A stretch of 64,000 bases of DNA, taken from Psoroptes ovis. Its lineage: Eukaryota; Arthropoda; Arachnida; Sarcoptiformes; Psoroptidae. Shown piece after piece: positions 1 to 11,944 of this stretch. Numbering within the stretch: position 1 is the first letter of the stretch; every line of letters starts with the position of its first letter. The position numbers were made by a program, and so were the translations under genes. Below the pieces are notes generated by a model. It did no database searches. It saw nothing but the letters and a program-made list of their open reading frames with translations, and was not told the origin of the DNA. The stretch lies in contig PQWQ01000011.1 of assembly GCA_002943765.1 (NCBI GenBank), positions 310,001 through 374,000 of the forward strand, in the 5' to 3' direction.

Positions 1-695
1 AGGTGGAATTGATTCAAAATAATCATTCAATTCCTTGAATAATTCTGTTAATCTGAGATCTTCGAGTGAATTATCTGGATGTGGTTCAATAACACAATGT
101 TCTTGTATTTGTAATCTTATGTAACCAAGAAATCCAATAGATTTGACCACCAGTAATGGTATGTTCAATGACCACATTTCTTGACTTAAGCGATTCAACG
201 AACGCTCATCACGTATACCACAAGCAATGACTATGGTGAAATTTTTGAAATAATTGGCATCTTTGTCTAATAATGTTTCAAAATTTTCTTGTAGATAATC
301 TCCTTTTTTAACATCTTCATTCATTTCAAGTAGGAAAGTGGCAGCTACTTTAGCTCTAGATCGACCAATAGAGCCATCAGCTGACAGAAAAAAATTACTA
401 TCAGCATCATCCTCAGTAATTATTTGATCATCAATAATTGTAAATGCACGTATTCCTGGTAATACTAAATTCTTCAATATTTCTGTACCGACAACATTTG
501 CATTTATTAAACAAACATGCGATGTTTCTAATGCTTGTTGTCCATTTTCACCCCATAATCTATAGTGAAAACCAATTAGAATCAATAATACAATTGATTA
601 CATACAAATGATTTGTTTTACCTGATTTGACGATCATAACGTTTACTTTTTTCATTTTCTGGTGATTTAGGACTAGGTGTATGTATTGAAGTCAT
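1..695 (-). CDS. NAE1: NEDD8-activating enzyme E1 regulatory subunit (NAE1/APP-BP1), 5' part, runs off window
   Basis: This is the N-terminal part of the regulatory half of the NEDD8 E1. With its UBA3 partner the enzyme adenylates NEDD8 and passes it to UBE2M, which drives cullin-RING ligase activation. Exon 1 is 622..695 (ATG at 695) and exon 2 is 1..559, separated by a 62-bp GT..AG intron; the frame is open to the window edge, giving about 211 residues of the roughly 530 usual for the family. Visible motifs are YDRQIRLWGENGQQALE near residues 20-36, the standard opening of E1-like adenylation folds, then FTIIDDQIITEDDADSNFF and later HPDNSLEDLRL, which resembles HPDNALEDLRL of animal NAE1. 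The last two separate it from SAE1, UBA1 and ATG7. As expected for this subunit, no catalytic cysteine is seen. Neighbouring genes are unrelated. Confidence 0.9.
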
Positions 696-862
696 GGATT
701 TTTATCAAAATTTATGATCAAGTTATCAGATATTATGATAAAATTACGAAATTCTAAAGATTATTATTTTGAAAATTTATTAGCAAAACACAAAATATTT
801 ATTCATTTTTAGAAAAATTCAAAAATGACAGTACAAAATTTTTTCCGCGAAAAAAAATTAAT

Positions 863-1879
863 TCAAATATTTTTGGACAAATTAATTTCAGCTATCGACA
901 TTTGTGGTATTGTTTTCAATAATTCTTCGACACCTTTTTCAATTGTGATCGTTGATCGAAAACCAAGACGTTTAATTTTTTCATATGAAACTTCATAATC
1001 ACGTTTATCTTTATCTTGTCCATTCGTCGATAAACGTATTGAACATGGAAATGGCATATGTTCAATGATTTTTTGTGCAGCCATTTTCTTGGTCATATTC
1101 ATTGATTCATCACCAACATTGAATATTTGTCCGCTCATTTTTGTATAATGTGTAATTGCAAAACAAAATGCTTTTGCCGCATCACGTACATGTAAAAATG
1201 TGCGGCGAAAATTTGATTCATACAAAATTATTTCATGTTCATTTAATAATGTTTGTGTTATATTATTGATTAATAAATCTAAACGCATACGTTGTGAAAC
1301 ACCAAATAATGTTGCTAAACGTAAACAAACACCATTTTTCGAAAGTATCATCTGTTCACATATGGATTTAGTTTTTCCATATAGTGTCAAGGGACAGATT
1401 GGTGTGTCTTCAGTGCATAAACCATCAATGGCACCATAACAAGAACCAGTGGATGCAAAAATTAATTTTTGATTCGATCTGATTGATTCAACTAAATTGG
1501 CCGTACCAATTTCATTCACTTGTATTGCTAAGTCTTGATTTTGATCACAAGCAGGATAACCGACGATTGCTGCTAAATGTATTACTGTTGTGATTGTTGT
1601 ATCAGCTAATGCCGAATGTAACTCTTCTTTATTGCATATATCTCCTTTGATAATTTTGAGATTCGGATTTGAAATAATCGATAATAATGGTGAAATACCA
1701 TAAATGAATTGATCGAATACAGTGACCATGTAATTACTTTGTAATAATTGCGGTATCAATGATGATCCAATATAACCTGCACCGCCAGTAACAAATACAT
1801 GTTCATTTGTTGATAGTTTTGCAAATCCATTAACGCCATCGATATCATTGTTTTTATTGATTTCAGTTAATTCAGGCAT
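863..1879 (-). CDS. NAD-dependent epimerase/dehydratase (extended SDR), intronless
   Basis: A 338-residue single-exon protein of the extended short-chain dehydrogenase/reductase class, related to nucleotide-sugar epimerases and dehydratases. The dinucleotide-binding motif TGGAGYIG lies at residues 31-38, the Rossmann acidic residue at VFD around 54-56, the serine/threonine of FASTGSCYG around 141-149, and the catalytic pair Tyr167 and Lys171 in YGKTK. A late RRTFLHVRDAAKAF motif is the conserved substrate-side helix of these enzymes. An N-terminal extension of about 26 residues precedes the fold and shows no targeting signal. The substrate cannot be read from sequence. The segment HLAAIVGYPACDQ recalls bacterial and archaeal nucleotide-sugar epimerases more than animal GALE, UXS1 or TSTA3, and the gene has no intron, unlike the genes on each side, so acquisition by transfer is possible. 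The start at 1879 is the first ATG of the frame. Confidence 0.82.
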   Translation of the reverse strand: MPELTEINKNNDIDGVNGFAKLSTNEHVFVTGGAGYIGSSLIPQLLQSNYMVTVFDQFIYGISPLLSIISNPNLKIIKGDICNKEELHSALADTTITTVIHLAAIVGYPACDQNQDLAIQVNEIGTANLVESIRSNQKLIFASTGSCYGAIDGLCTEDTPICPLTLYGKTKSICEQMILSKNGVCLRLATLFGVSQRMRLDLLINNITQTLLNEHEIILYESNFRRTFLHVRDAAKAFCFAITHYTKMSGQIFNVGDESMNMTKKMAAQKIIEHMPFPCSIRLSTNGQDKDKRDYEVSYEKIKRLGFRSTITIEKGVEELLKTIPQMSIAEINLSKNI

Positions 1880-2396
1880 ATTTCACATTCAAAATTAGAA
1901 TTTCAATCAAAAACTAATCAAATTCAATTCAGTTTTTCTTCAAAGAGACACTCTTAGAAAGAAAATGAAAATACTGAATCATACATCACGAATAAATGAA
2001 CAAAAAATGAAAATTTTAAAATTTTAAATAAAAGATAAAAAATGCCCTCAAGGACAATATTGACACGTGCTCACACAATGTATCAAAAATTATCATATCA
2101 AATAAATTATCAAATAATTCACCATGGAAAATTGTACGATTCAATTATGAAATCGTCATTCATCATTACATTCTGTTTTCCTTATCAAATTTAAATCAAA
2201 TAAATTCATTATCAAGGACTTGATGGAGAAATTAATATGGAAAATTTATTTATCATTTCATCATGTCTCATTTGAAGTACAAATTAAGAACAAGCAAATA
2301 TTTATTGGTGGCTGAAAAAAACAGGTTCAAACTAGAATTCCATTGTTTGATTTATTCAATTTTGTTTTATTGAACCTTTCATTTAAATCTTATGAA
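1880..2396. other. Intergenic, no gene seen
   Basis: A+T-rich spacer between the epimerase start and the AHCY stop on the same strand. It must contain the AHCY 3' UTR and the epimerase promoter. No coding frame, RNA gene or repeat of note was seen. Confidence 0.6.
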
Positions 2397-3866
2397 CTAA
2401 TAGCGATAATTTTCGGGCTTAAATGGACCATTTTTATTAATACCTAAATATTTGGCCTGTTCATCGGTCAATTTGGTTAATTTTACGCCTAAATGTGGTA
2501 AATGTAATGCAGCCACTTCTTCATCCAATATTTTCGGCAATGTATAAATGCCAATTTCATATTTTTTATTAAATAATTCCATTTGAGCTAATACTTGATT
2601 AGTGAATGAATTACTCATAACAAAACTCGGATGTCCAGTAGCACAGCCTAAATTTACCAAACGGCCAGCAGCAAGCAATATAATATGACGACCATTGGGC
2701 AAAGTATATCTATCTACTTGTGGTTTGATATTAACTTTTTCTACGGCATTACTTTCTAACCATTTCACATCAATTTCACAGTCAAAATGACCAATATTGC
2801 AAACAATAGAATTGTCTTGCATTTCCATGAAATGTTCACCGCGAATAATATCTTTACAGCCAGTTGTTGTAACGAAAATCGATGCACGTGATAATGTTTC
2901 TTCTAGAAGCGTTACTTCATATCCTTCCATTGCTGCTTGTAAAGCATTGATCGGATCGATTTCGGTGATTATTACACGACAACCGAACCCAAGTAAACTT
3001 CGTGCAGAACCTTTGCCAACATCGCCGAAACCAGCAACAACAGCAACTTTACCAGCCAACATAATATCGGTTGCACGTTTAATACCATCGACTAATGACT
3101 CGCGACATCCATATAAATTATCAAATTTTGATTTTGTTACCGAATCATTAACATTGAATGCGGGAACTTTAAGTTCACCATTTTTCATCATTCGATACAA
3201 ATTATGAACACCAGTAGTAGTTTCTTCAGAGATTCCACGAATACCAGGCAAAAGTTCCGGGTATTTTTGATGAACAAGAGCTAATTTTGATTGAAACATT
3301 CAAAGTCAATTTCAAAATTTAATCGAAATTAAAATTACTAACCAGTCAAATCACCGCCATCATCCAGAATCATGTTCAATGGTTTACCATCAGGAAATAT
3401 CAATGTTTGTTCAATACACCAAACATATTCTTCTTCAGTTTCACCTTTCCATGCATAAACCGGAACACCAGTTGCAGCTATAGCAGCAGCAGCATGATCT
3501 TGTGTTGAATAAATATTACAACTGCTCCATTGAACATCAGCACCTAATTCGACCAATGTTTCAATCAAAACAGCAGTTTGTATTGTCATATGAAGACAAC
3601 CGGCAATACGTGCACCTTTTAATGGTTTTTTATCACCATATTTTTCACGTAATGCCATCAATCCGGGCATTTCATATTCGGCCAACATGATTTCCTTACG
3701 GCCGAAATCGGCTAATTTTATATCAGCTAAAAATCATCAAAATGGATCATTGGAAATAAATCAGAAATACCAAAAATCAATAAAACATACCGATCTTGTA
3801 TTTTGGTTTTTGTTCCGATAATTTCAATGTTTCTGGAACATTAACATTTTCTACTGCAGTTGCCAT
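2397..3866 (-). CDS. AHCY: Adenosylhomocysteinase (S-adenosyl-L-homocysteine hydrolase)
   Basis: The enzyme reversibly hydrolyses S-adenosylhomocysteine to adenosine and homocysteine with tightly bound NAD, relieving product inhibition of cellular methyltransferases; it is cytosolic and tetrameric. Three exons are predicted: 3791..3866, 3343..3726 and 2397..3280, joined by 64- and 62-bp introns, giving 447 residues (animal AHCY is about 432). Key stretches are GARIAGCLHMTIQTAVLIET, SSCNIYSTQDHAAAAIA, DDGGDLT, GIRGISEETTTGVHNLY, NVNDSVTKSKFDNLYGCRES, the NAD site VVAGFGDVGKGSA, ITEIDPINALQA, CNIGHFD, and the invariant C-terminus PFKPENYRY. The acceptor at 3281/3280 was chosen because it yields GDLTALVHQKYPELLPG; the nearby ATG at 3299 would lie inside the intron. 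A TATA-like element lies about 100 bp upstream of the ATG. Confidence 0.97.
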
Positions 3867-6800
3867 TTTATTATTTTAAATTTTCAATTCAAAAAATTTA
3901 AGAAACCAATTCTAAGTTCAAAATTAAAATGAAATGATTAAATTCCGTTTCGCTGATTGTTTATTATATAAACATGGAGAAATTTTTTTGTGCAAAAAAA
4001 ATCACATTTTCTTGTGTGTGTACACTTGCGCAGTGTTAACATTTGGCAACATGGTAAATGGCCAAATATAACATGGTACGATTTTTATTTTCAATTTTTT
4101 TGAATGAAAATCCATTGATTTTGATTGAAATAAAATTTGCTGATGTTCATGGCATCCAGGAGATTTGATGATAATCATCAAATCATCGATCTTTAAAGAT
4201 TTTAATCAGCCATTGGAAGCAACATCCGAATTTTGCACAATAATCATGATTCATTTTATTGAATGTTGATATTGATCAACGTTTTTTTCTAATTTTTTAT
4301 CGAAAGATTATGCGTAATTCATATGAATTATAATCTTCCAGTCTGAATTGATTTGATAATGGATTGATTGATATCTAAATTTCAAACTAAATCATGTAAT
4401 ATTGATTTTTAAGTTTTTTTCCATCATTACAATAACGTTATATTCAAATCTTTGTCTTTTCGAGTTTAAATGAAAAAGATTTCTTTGTATCATTGATTTG
4501 ATGCAATTCTTAGGCAATTTTTACATTTTGTTTGGTAATTTTAAATACAACTTTGATAATTCAAAATTAAATATTTTGAAAAACATTGCGTCATCAAATT
4601 ACCGTTTAATCATGAAAATACCGACATCTAGTGCTTGGTCATCTGATATAATCAATAAATAAGACTTAAAACCAATAGATTCATTATTAATGATAATCAA
4701 TTGATTGATCTTTGAGATTAAGAAGTAAAAAAATTTTTGCCTTTTCATATCTGCATTCATTCATCAAAAAAAGATGCGTTTGAAATCAAATTGTTTATTT
4801 AATGATGAATTAGTACATTTTCTTCTCAATCCGATCGTATATAACAACCAGCACCACCATCAATCAAAAGGTGGTCGCGGTGGTGGTATTTTTCAATTGC
4901 TGTTGGAAAAATTTCCCAAAAAAAATACCTGTTTTTTTTCATATATGCGTATAAATTGACTTTTATTGACATCCTCTCAATATACATATATTCATGTGCA
5001 TATACAAATATATATATGAAAATATAAATATTTATTTACCTGTTTTATTTTCACATAAAACAAAAATGTACGTAGAAATGTGGCTATTTCGTCAATACAT
5101 TCAAATATATTGAATATATCAGTACACTAATATCGGAGAAAATATTGAAAATATTGCAAAATACATGCAGAGCTTTACTCAATATATATGTGTTCAATAC
5201 ATGCATTGCATACATTTACAGGCTAATATCTATATATTTATCTCATATATACAAGCATTGAATAAAATGTGTATGTGTATTATTCATATTCCAATATTTA
5301 TTTATTTTTTATTTATTGAGCCTTTATTTTTTAACACATTTCAATGTATTTTTGCTTTGAATATCTTTGATCATATATATCATCTTGTAAACAACATTGA
5401 CGTTGTCGTTGGATTCTTCAACAAGTTTTTTTTCATTTAGTGAAATTTTTTTTTTTGTATGAAAAATGACAAAAATTTGTGATCAATCGTGGTTGTCGCC
5501 GTATCCATAATCATCACCATCAACTACATCATATTCATCACCATCATCATCATCATCATTATAAACATCATCATTGATATTATGATTATTATTAATGATA
5601 TGAGTAATAATCATTTAAAGAAAATATTTTAAAATATTTTTCAAATTCATTCATTCATTCATTTCTACACATTCATCAAATTGTTGAAACGTTATTTTTT
5701 GTTTTTGTTTTTCAGTTTGTGTATTTCAGAAATAATCGCGAAGGTAATCTTGTTAATTTGTTTATTTTATTGTTTATTTTTTTTCAATGTTTAATGTCTA
5801 ATGATAATGATGCTGTTGTTTGTTGCAAATATGAACAAACATAAAAATGAAATGAAATAAAAATAACCACGGCCTTTTATTCATCCGTAACCAAATTTAA
5901 ACAAAAATTAAATATTTTCAAATATTAATAATTATACATTGAAAAAAACATTGAATTCATATTCAATTTATATACAATATTAATGTTTTTTTTCTGTATT
6001 TATTTTTTCATTTAAACAGATTGAATTCCTTTTTTTTCTTCCATGTATTCCATCATTGATCATATTTGAATAATGTTTTGATTTTCATTACTTTGTCAAT
6101 TAATTGATTATATATTAACAACAATCATTTTTAAAAGGATAACATCCTCAATATTATTATTATTAGTATTATTTTCATCATCATCGATTCAAAACAATAA
6201 ACTCATCAACTCATTGAGTTCATCGTCGTCGTCGTCGTTTTCTTCAGAACAATGAAAGTAAAATGATCGATTGTGAGAAAATTGATGAACAATAATATTT
6301 GAATAATATTTGTTTTCATTTGACTGTTGATATTGAAAAAGGAAATTAATTCATTTTTAAATGATGTGTTTTCATTGAAAATTATGAATTAATTCCAAAT
6401 TGATCATAATAATAATAATAACTTTGTATAATCAATCCATATTTGGATTTAAATGAATTTTTTTGCAGTTCATATTTTCAAATAATTTTAAAAATGGTAT
6501 GTTTTTGAAATTTTTAAAATTGTTTTTGATTTCTTTGACTGAATTTTGCTTTATATTCTTTTTTATCAATGTTTCAGATACTCCAGCTATTTTAGATTTG
6601 TCGGTAATAATTGAAAATTTTCAAGACATCTTCCAGACAAATTAATATCAATTAATTCTTTATTATTATTATTATTCAAGAAATCAAAAACTCTTCAATG
6701 ATCAAAATAATCTGTGATTTTTTTTTGCTGCTCTAATACCAAATCAGATTTTACAAAATCAATGTGTATCAACCATATCTTATGTAAATCAAAAATTTGC

Positions 6801-9576
6801 TTAAATATTCAATTTTAAAACTGTGAAATAAGTGTATAATTTTTTGCCTTAATAATTTTGCTTCTGCTTCAAAATTATTCCAATGTGTTTTTCCAAAAAT
6901 TGAAATATGAACATTATTCAATCAATGATTCATTAATGATTAAATTTCTCAAGTGAAAAACATCAGCTGTCGATTATTCACATGAAATAATAATCAACAA
7001 CATTCAATTATTAATGGTAAATGAATCAAATATGAAATAAAACACCTCTTTTCCATTATTATTATCGAATAACGTCACAAGAAACATTGAAATTGTCGCA
7101 AAATGTTTTAATAATAACAATTAATCTTTATAAGAAGAAGAAAATAATGAAAAAAAAAAATTCATTTACAATGAAATTAATGTAAGTCATTGATTATACT
7201 AAACTCATTAATCGATCAAGATTAATTGATTTATTAATTAATCCTCATAATTGACGCAAATCTTCTCACAACGGTGTATATCTTTATGCACGCATATTTT
7301 TATTATTGTCAATGTTTAAGCATACATTGAATTAGACAAATTAAAACTAAATATGTCTAACCGTTTTTAAAATTGTGTCTATGTGAATATATGTTTTTTT
7401 TGTCAATCCTTTTTACAGTTTAGTCATATGATTTATTATTTATTTATAAATATATGACATCAACCTATTATTTATTATAATAACGATAATTCACCATTTT
7501 GTTTTCGTTTGTTCATTCATTCATTTAAATATTATTATCAAACATTCATTATACGTTTATCGACCTCATTTATTACTATTATTATTATCATATATTTTTT
7601 TCCAGGTAAAATATTGTTTTATTATTATTATTATTATTACTGCTGTTGTAATTGTTGTCATTGTGTACCTGTAACACAATATATTATATTACCTAGATTA
7701 TTTTACGGTCGTCAATCAACAAAATCATTGTAATAATGATGATGATGATTTCAGATAATTGGTTGTGTACCGATTGATGATAGTGAATAACAGAACACAA
7801 ATAACAGCAATAACGACAACAACTACAAAATAAAATTCATGTCAATACATTTTTTCTCATATTGATTTTTACATATTCGAGAAAAAAACAAAACAAAACA
7901 AATCTCTATTATCTATCATAGATGAAAAAAAAATTTCCAATATTGTTCTTTTACATTCATTCAAAACAATCATTACATATCCATTTAAAGATTACATTTT
8001 CTATAAATAATGATAAAAAACCAGAAAAAATAGATATTTTCATCCAAGTAGAAAAGTATCCAAAAGAAAGCAAAAACATTTTATTTCATTTCAATGCAAC
8101 ATATTCAATCTTGATCGAAAATGAATAAATATATTCATCAAATGTCATTTATATCTAAGAATTGTTGTTAGCTTTAATTCTTAGATAATTTGAATATTTT
8201 TAAACCTTTTTCTATTTCTGAATTTTTGTTTTATTGTTAAAAATACATATTTTTCTTTAAAATTTGTAAGAGAAAAATGAATTGTTATTATTATTGTTAT
8301 CATCATAATAATAACTGTTATGATCATTATTATGATCAGAAGTATATGAGATTAGCCTGTTTGAATGTATTTTTCGTTTTTCAAATATGAATGAATATAT
8401 GTTTTCTATTTCATTCAAAGATCCAAAAGAAATAAAAAAATTACATTATTATCATCTTATATTGTTAATATATTTTGAATGGTATAAAATTTTCAATCAT
8501 ATTCAAACATTCAATTAAATTCAACGCTTTAATGTATTTTTTATTATTATGATTGATTGATTGAATCAAATAAGTAGACAAATTTTCAATTTTTCATTTA
8601 ATTTTTTCTCAATTAAAATTCAATTTTTCGCTATAAAGATTATCGAAACAATTACAACAATTAATTGTTGATAATGTGTGTGTTTTTTCTCAAAAATCTT
8701 GTTCTCCAATCAATGATTAGTTGTCAATTAATCCATTCATTAACAATCAATTGACATTGATCGATTGATTTACGGCGTTTTTCCAATTTTGTTTAAATAA
8801 AATTGGAATTTTTTTTAAAAAATGTATGTAATAATTTCATTTTAATTGAAATTGTTATTATCACAGTTGTTATGTGTTGATTTGTATTGTTTCTTTTGAT
8901 TTTTGAATAAAAGAAATAATCATTGTGTGTGAGTCATTGAATTTGATTGAATTGATCAGTTGTTGTTTTCAATGTAATTGCTGGTTGTCCTGGTGATGAT
9001 GATAATGATGAGAATGGCTATCAATTCTTGTTATTGTTGAATGATGTTTAGTGGTAATAATAGCATACATCTTTTATTATTTCCATGATGGTGATGATTA
9101 TGATTGAATTGAATTTTTCAAGCTTGAATATTTTGAATTTTCAATAGCGAAATGTCTATTCATTACACATGAATTTTTATGTGAATTTATTTTATTCATT
9201 TAATAGAAATAATGCTACTGTTACCGATGTTGATTGCAATGATCAACAAATAATGATTATAATAATAATAATCAACGATTTTGAGTGTATATTCTCATAT
9301 AAATATTATATATGGCTGTATGTGTTGCATATAATATACAGGCAAATGCAATAATAAGCAACTAGTATGATATTTGATACCTGTTTATTATTATTATTTT
9401 TTTCTCAAATTCTTTGATTCATAAATTGTTTATTCTAATCTTTTCTTGTTTTCTAATTAATTTTCCCCGTAGATTTCGATGAAGAAAAAACGTAATTAAA
9501 CTTGTTAAATGCTCATTTATTTAAATTAATTATTATTAATTGAAAAAAACATTGATCATTTTCAATCATCAATAAA
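3867..9576. other. 5.7-kb gene-poor interval
   Basis: Very A+T-rich, with short trinucleotide runs (ATT, CAT, GTC around 6226-6240) and CATT repeats. All frames of 60 codons or more here are low-complexity and several begin only at TTG, so none is called. It separates divergent AHCY and par-6 and probably contains the par-6 promoter and 5' UTR. One small Asp-rich frame (minus, about 5490-5620) is discussed among the findings. Confidence 0.5.
3964..3971 (-). promoter_or_regulatory. Possible TATA box of AHCY
   Basis: On the minus strand the sequence reads GTTTATATAA about 97 bp before the AHCY ATG at 3866, in otherwise mixed sequence. Position and sequence suit a TATA element, but A+T-rich DNA yields such matches by chance and no transcript start is known here. 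Confidence 0.3.
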
Positions 9577-11944
9577 ATGTCTACAATGACAACTGTGTCT
9601 ATGAATAATACATCGGCAAAAACAGCAGCTACAAATAATAAAATATCTTTAACAGCGTCTTCAGCAACATCATCAACTTCATCTTCATCATCATCGTCGA
9701 AAACCTCGAAAAATTCAAATAATAATAAAAATAATAACACTATTCAAAATAATCGCCATAATCAACATGTTAGTGTTAATAATTTTCAGCAACAACTTGC
9801 CATAAATATCGATACAACTAAAAATAGTAATAGTAGAAATATTGTTGATTTACAAAATACATCGACAATGGCAAATAATAATAATAATAATTCGTCATCG
9901 AATCATATGCATCATGAGCATCAACATCATCATCAACAACAGCAACATTCCCCATTTTCAAATATAACAAATAATAGTAATAATAATAATCAATCGAATT
10001 TAATCGAAATCAAAAGCAAAGTATGTAGATTGTTTATGATGATGTAATTTTTCATTGAAAATTAATCCAATTTGTTTCGTTAATTAGTTTGATGCAGAAT
10101 TTCGTAGATTTTCAATACAACGTTCCGAAATAACAAATTTACAAGATTTTATTAAATTAATTGAACATTTTCATAATCTATTTACGATACCATTTTGTTT
10201 ATTTTATACTGATCCAATTCATGGTGATCTATTACCAATCAATAATGATACAAATTTTGCATTAGCTATTGCATCTGCTAAACCATTATTACGATTAATC
10301 GTACAAAGAAAAGGTAAAATTATTATTCAAATAAATTTGTATAAATTGTCTCATTTTTACAATTATCATTCTGAAATAGGTGAAAGTATTGATTATTTAA
10401 ATAATTATGTTAAAAAGAAAAATTTTCTAGGCAATATATTGCCTGTAGTATCATCATCATCTTCAGCTAAAAATCGTTTAGCCATATCAGCACCTGAAGA
10501 TTTTCGTCAAGTTTCATCTATTATTGATGTTGATATTGTTCCAGAAACATGTCGACGTGTCCGTTTAGTTAAACATGGATCTGATAAACCCTTAGGTTTT
10601 TATATTAGGGATGGTAACTCAGTTCGCATCACTGAACATGGTTTAGAAAAAGTGCCTGGAATTTTCATATCACGTCTGGTTCCTGGAGGTTTAGCCGAAA
10701 GCACCGGACTGTTAGCAGTTAATGATGAAGTTTTAGAAGTAAACGGAATTGAAGTGAATGGAAAATCACTAGATCAAGTAACAGATATGATGGTAGCTAA
10801 CTCTTCTAATCTTATTATTACGATTCGTCCGGCTAATCAAAGAGCACTGGCAGCTGGTCACAATACACTTTCATCATCTTATTCTTCCAATACGATTTCG
10901 AATTACCATCATCATCATCATCCACATTATCCAAATGTTGGAGCAGCATCTTTAGCAATGAATCAATCGATGACAATCGATAGACATCCACATCATTTAT
11001 ATCATAATCATCATTATCTTAATAATCCTCATTATCATGGGCCATCAAAAAGTTCAGGTGTTTCTCACTACACGAACAGCTTAGAACGATCTGGACATAG
11101 GTCCAAAGTTTCACAAGTCGATTATTATGGTAACATGTATAATGAAGGTCATAATTATAATAATCAAAAGTCTGATCAGCAACAAATAACTACATCATCA
11201 TCTACGAACGCAACGAAATTCCGTCCACATGCTTCCACTTCTTCGTATCAATTGCCAACACATTCTAATTATTCTCATAATCATCATCGGACTCATTCCA
11301 CATCAGAGATGATACAAGTGATTGAAAATGACCATAATAACGATGATGATGACGATGATGAAGATGAAATAAGAGATCATTTCAATCCATCATTGAATTC
11401 CGGTGCAGCCAATATTAATGTAGCTTCTAATTCCAATACCACATTAACTGTAGCATCGCCACCACAAATTTTTACAACAAATGTTTATACAATATCTAAT
11501 CCTTCGACAGTCGAATGTGTTACGATCGGTCCATCATCTTCATCATCGACATCAAATGCAGCAGCAGCAGCAGCATCATCGAACAATAAATCAAATAATA
11601 ATAAAAATAATGGTATCGATATTGGTCAATCGCCTTATATCAATAAACATTTCAACATTACAAATAATAATAATAATAATATCAAAAATTCAGATGCTAA
11701 CGCAACTTCAGTGATGTCCATAAGTAGCAACAATACTAATAATAATAATAATTATCACTTATATCATTCCAATCGTTTAGATAGTAATTATAATCAACAT
11801 AAACAACAACAACAACAACAACAGCAGCAGCAACAACAAAGACAACAACAAATTGTCAATAATAGTAATTACAATAATAATAATAATAATTCTCGTAAAT
11901 CATCAACACAATCAAGTGATGATTCGGATATTGTTACATTATGA
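9577..11944 (+). CDS. par-6: PAR-6 cell-polarity protein (PB1, semi-CRIB, PDZ) with long low-complexity arms
   Basis: Scaffold of the apical PAR complex, linking aPKC (through PB1), Cdc42 (through semi-CRIB plus PDZ) and partners such as Crumbs or Lgl at the cortex. Exons are 9577..10020, 10088..10313 and 10380..11944, with introns of 67 and 66 bp, giving 744 residues. The PB1 domain spans about 143-223, starting EIKSKFDAEFRRFS with the conserved lysine. The semi-CRIB motif is at about 260-278 (ISAPEDFRQVSSIIDVDIV). The PDZ domain is at about 281-375 with KPLGFYIRDG and EKVPGIFISRLVPGGLAEST. Animal PAR-6 is usually 340-380 residues; here a Ser/Asn/His-rich arm of about 140 residues precedes PB1 and about 370 residues of His-, Asn-, Gln- and Ser-rich sequence with an acidic run follow PDZ. 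The ATG at 9577 is the first of the frame; a shorter product starting nearer PB1 cannot be excluded. Confidence 0.95.

Noticed and set aside
2797..3207. 136-codon plus-strand frame
   Set aside because: Antisense shadow of AHCY exon 3.
3281..3299. ATG at 3299 as start of an AHCY-like gene
   Set aside because: It lies in the 62-bp intron; the family needs the upstream exons with SSCNIYSTQDHAAAA, and the join at 3280 is exact.
7509..7733. Frame with Tyr and Cys runs
   Set aside because: Made of ATT/ATC/TGT triplet repeats; low complexity and no splice context.
9513..9740. Minus-strand acidic frame of 75 codons
   Set aside because: Antisense of the Ser/Thr-rich start of par-6.
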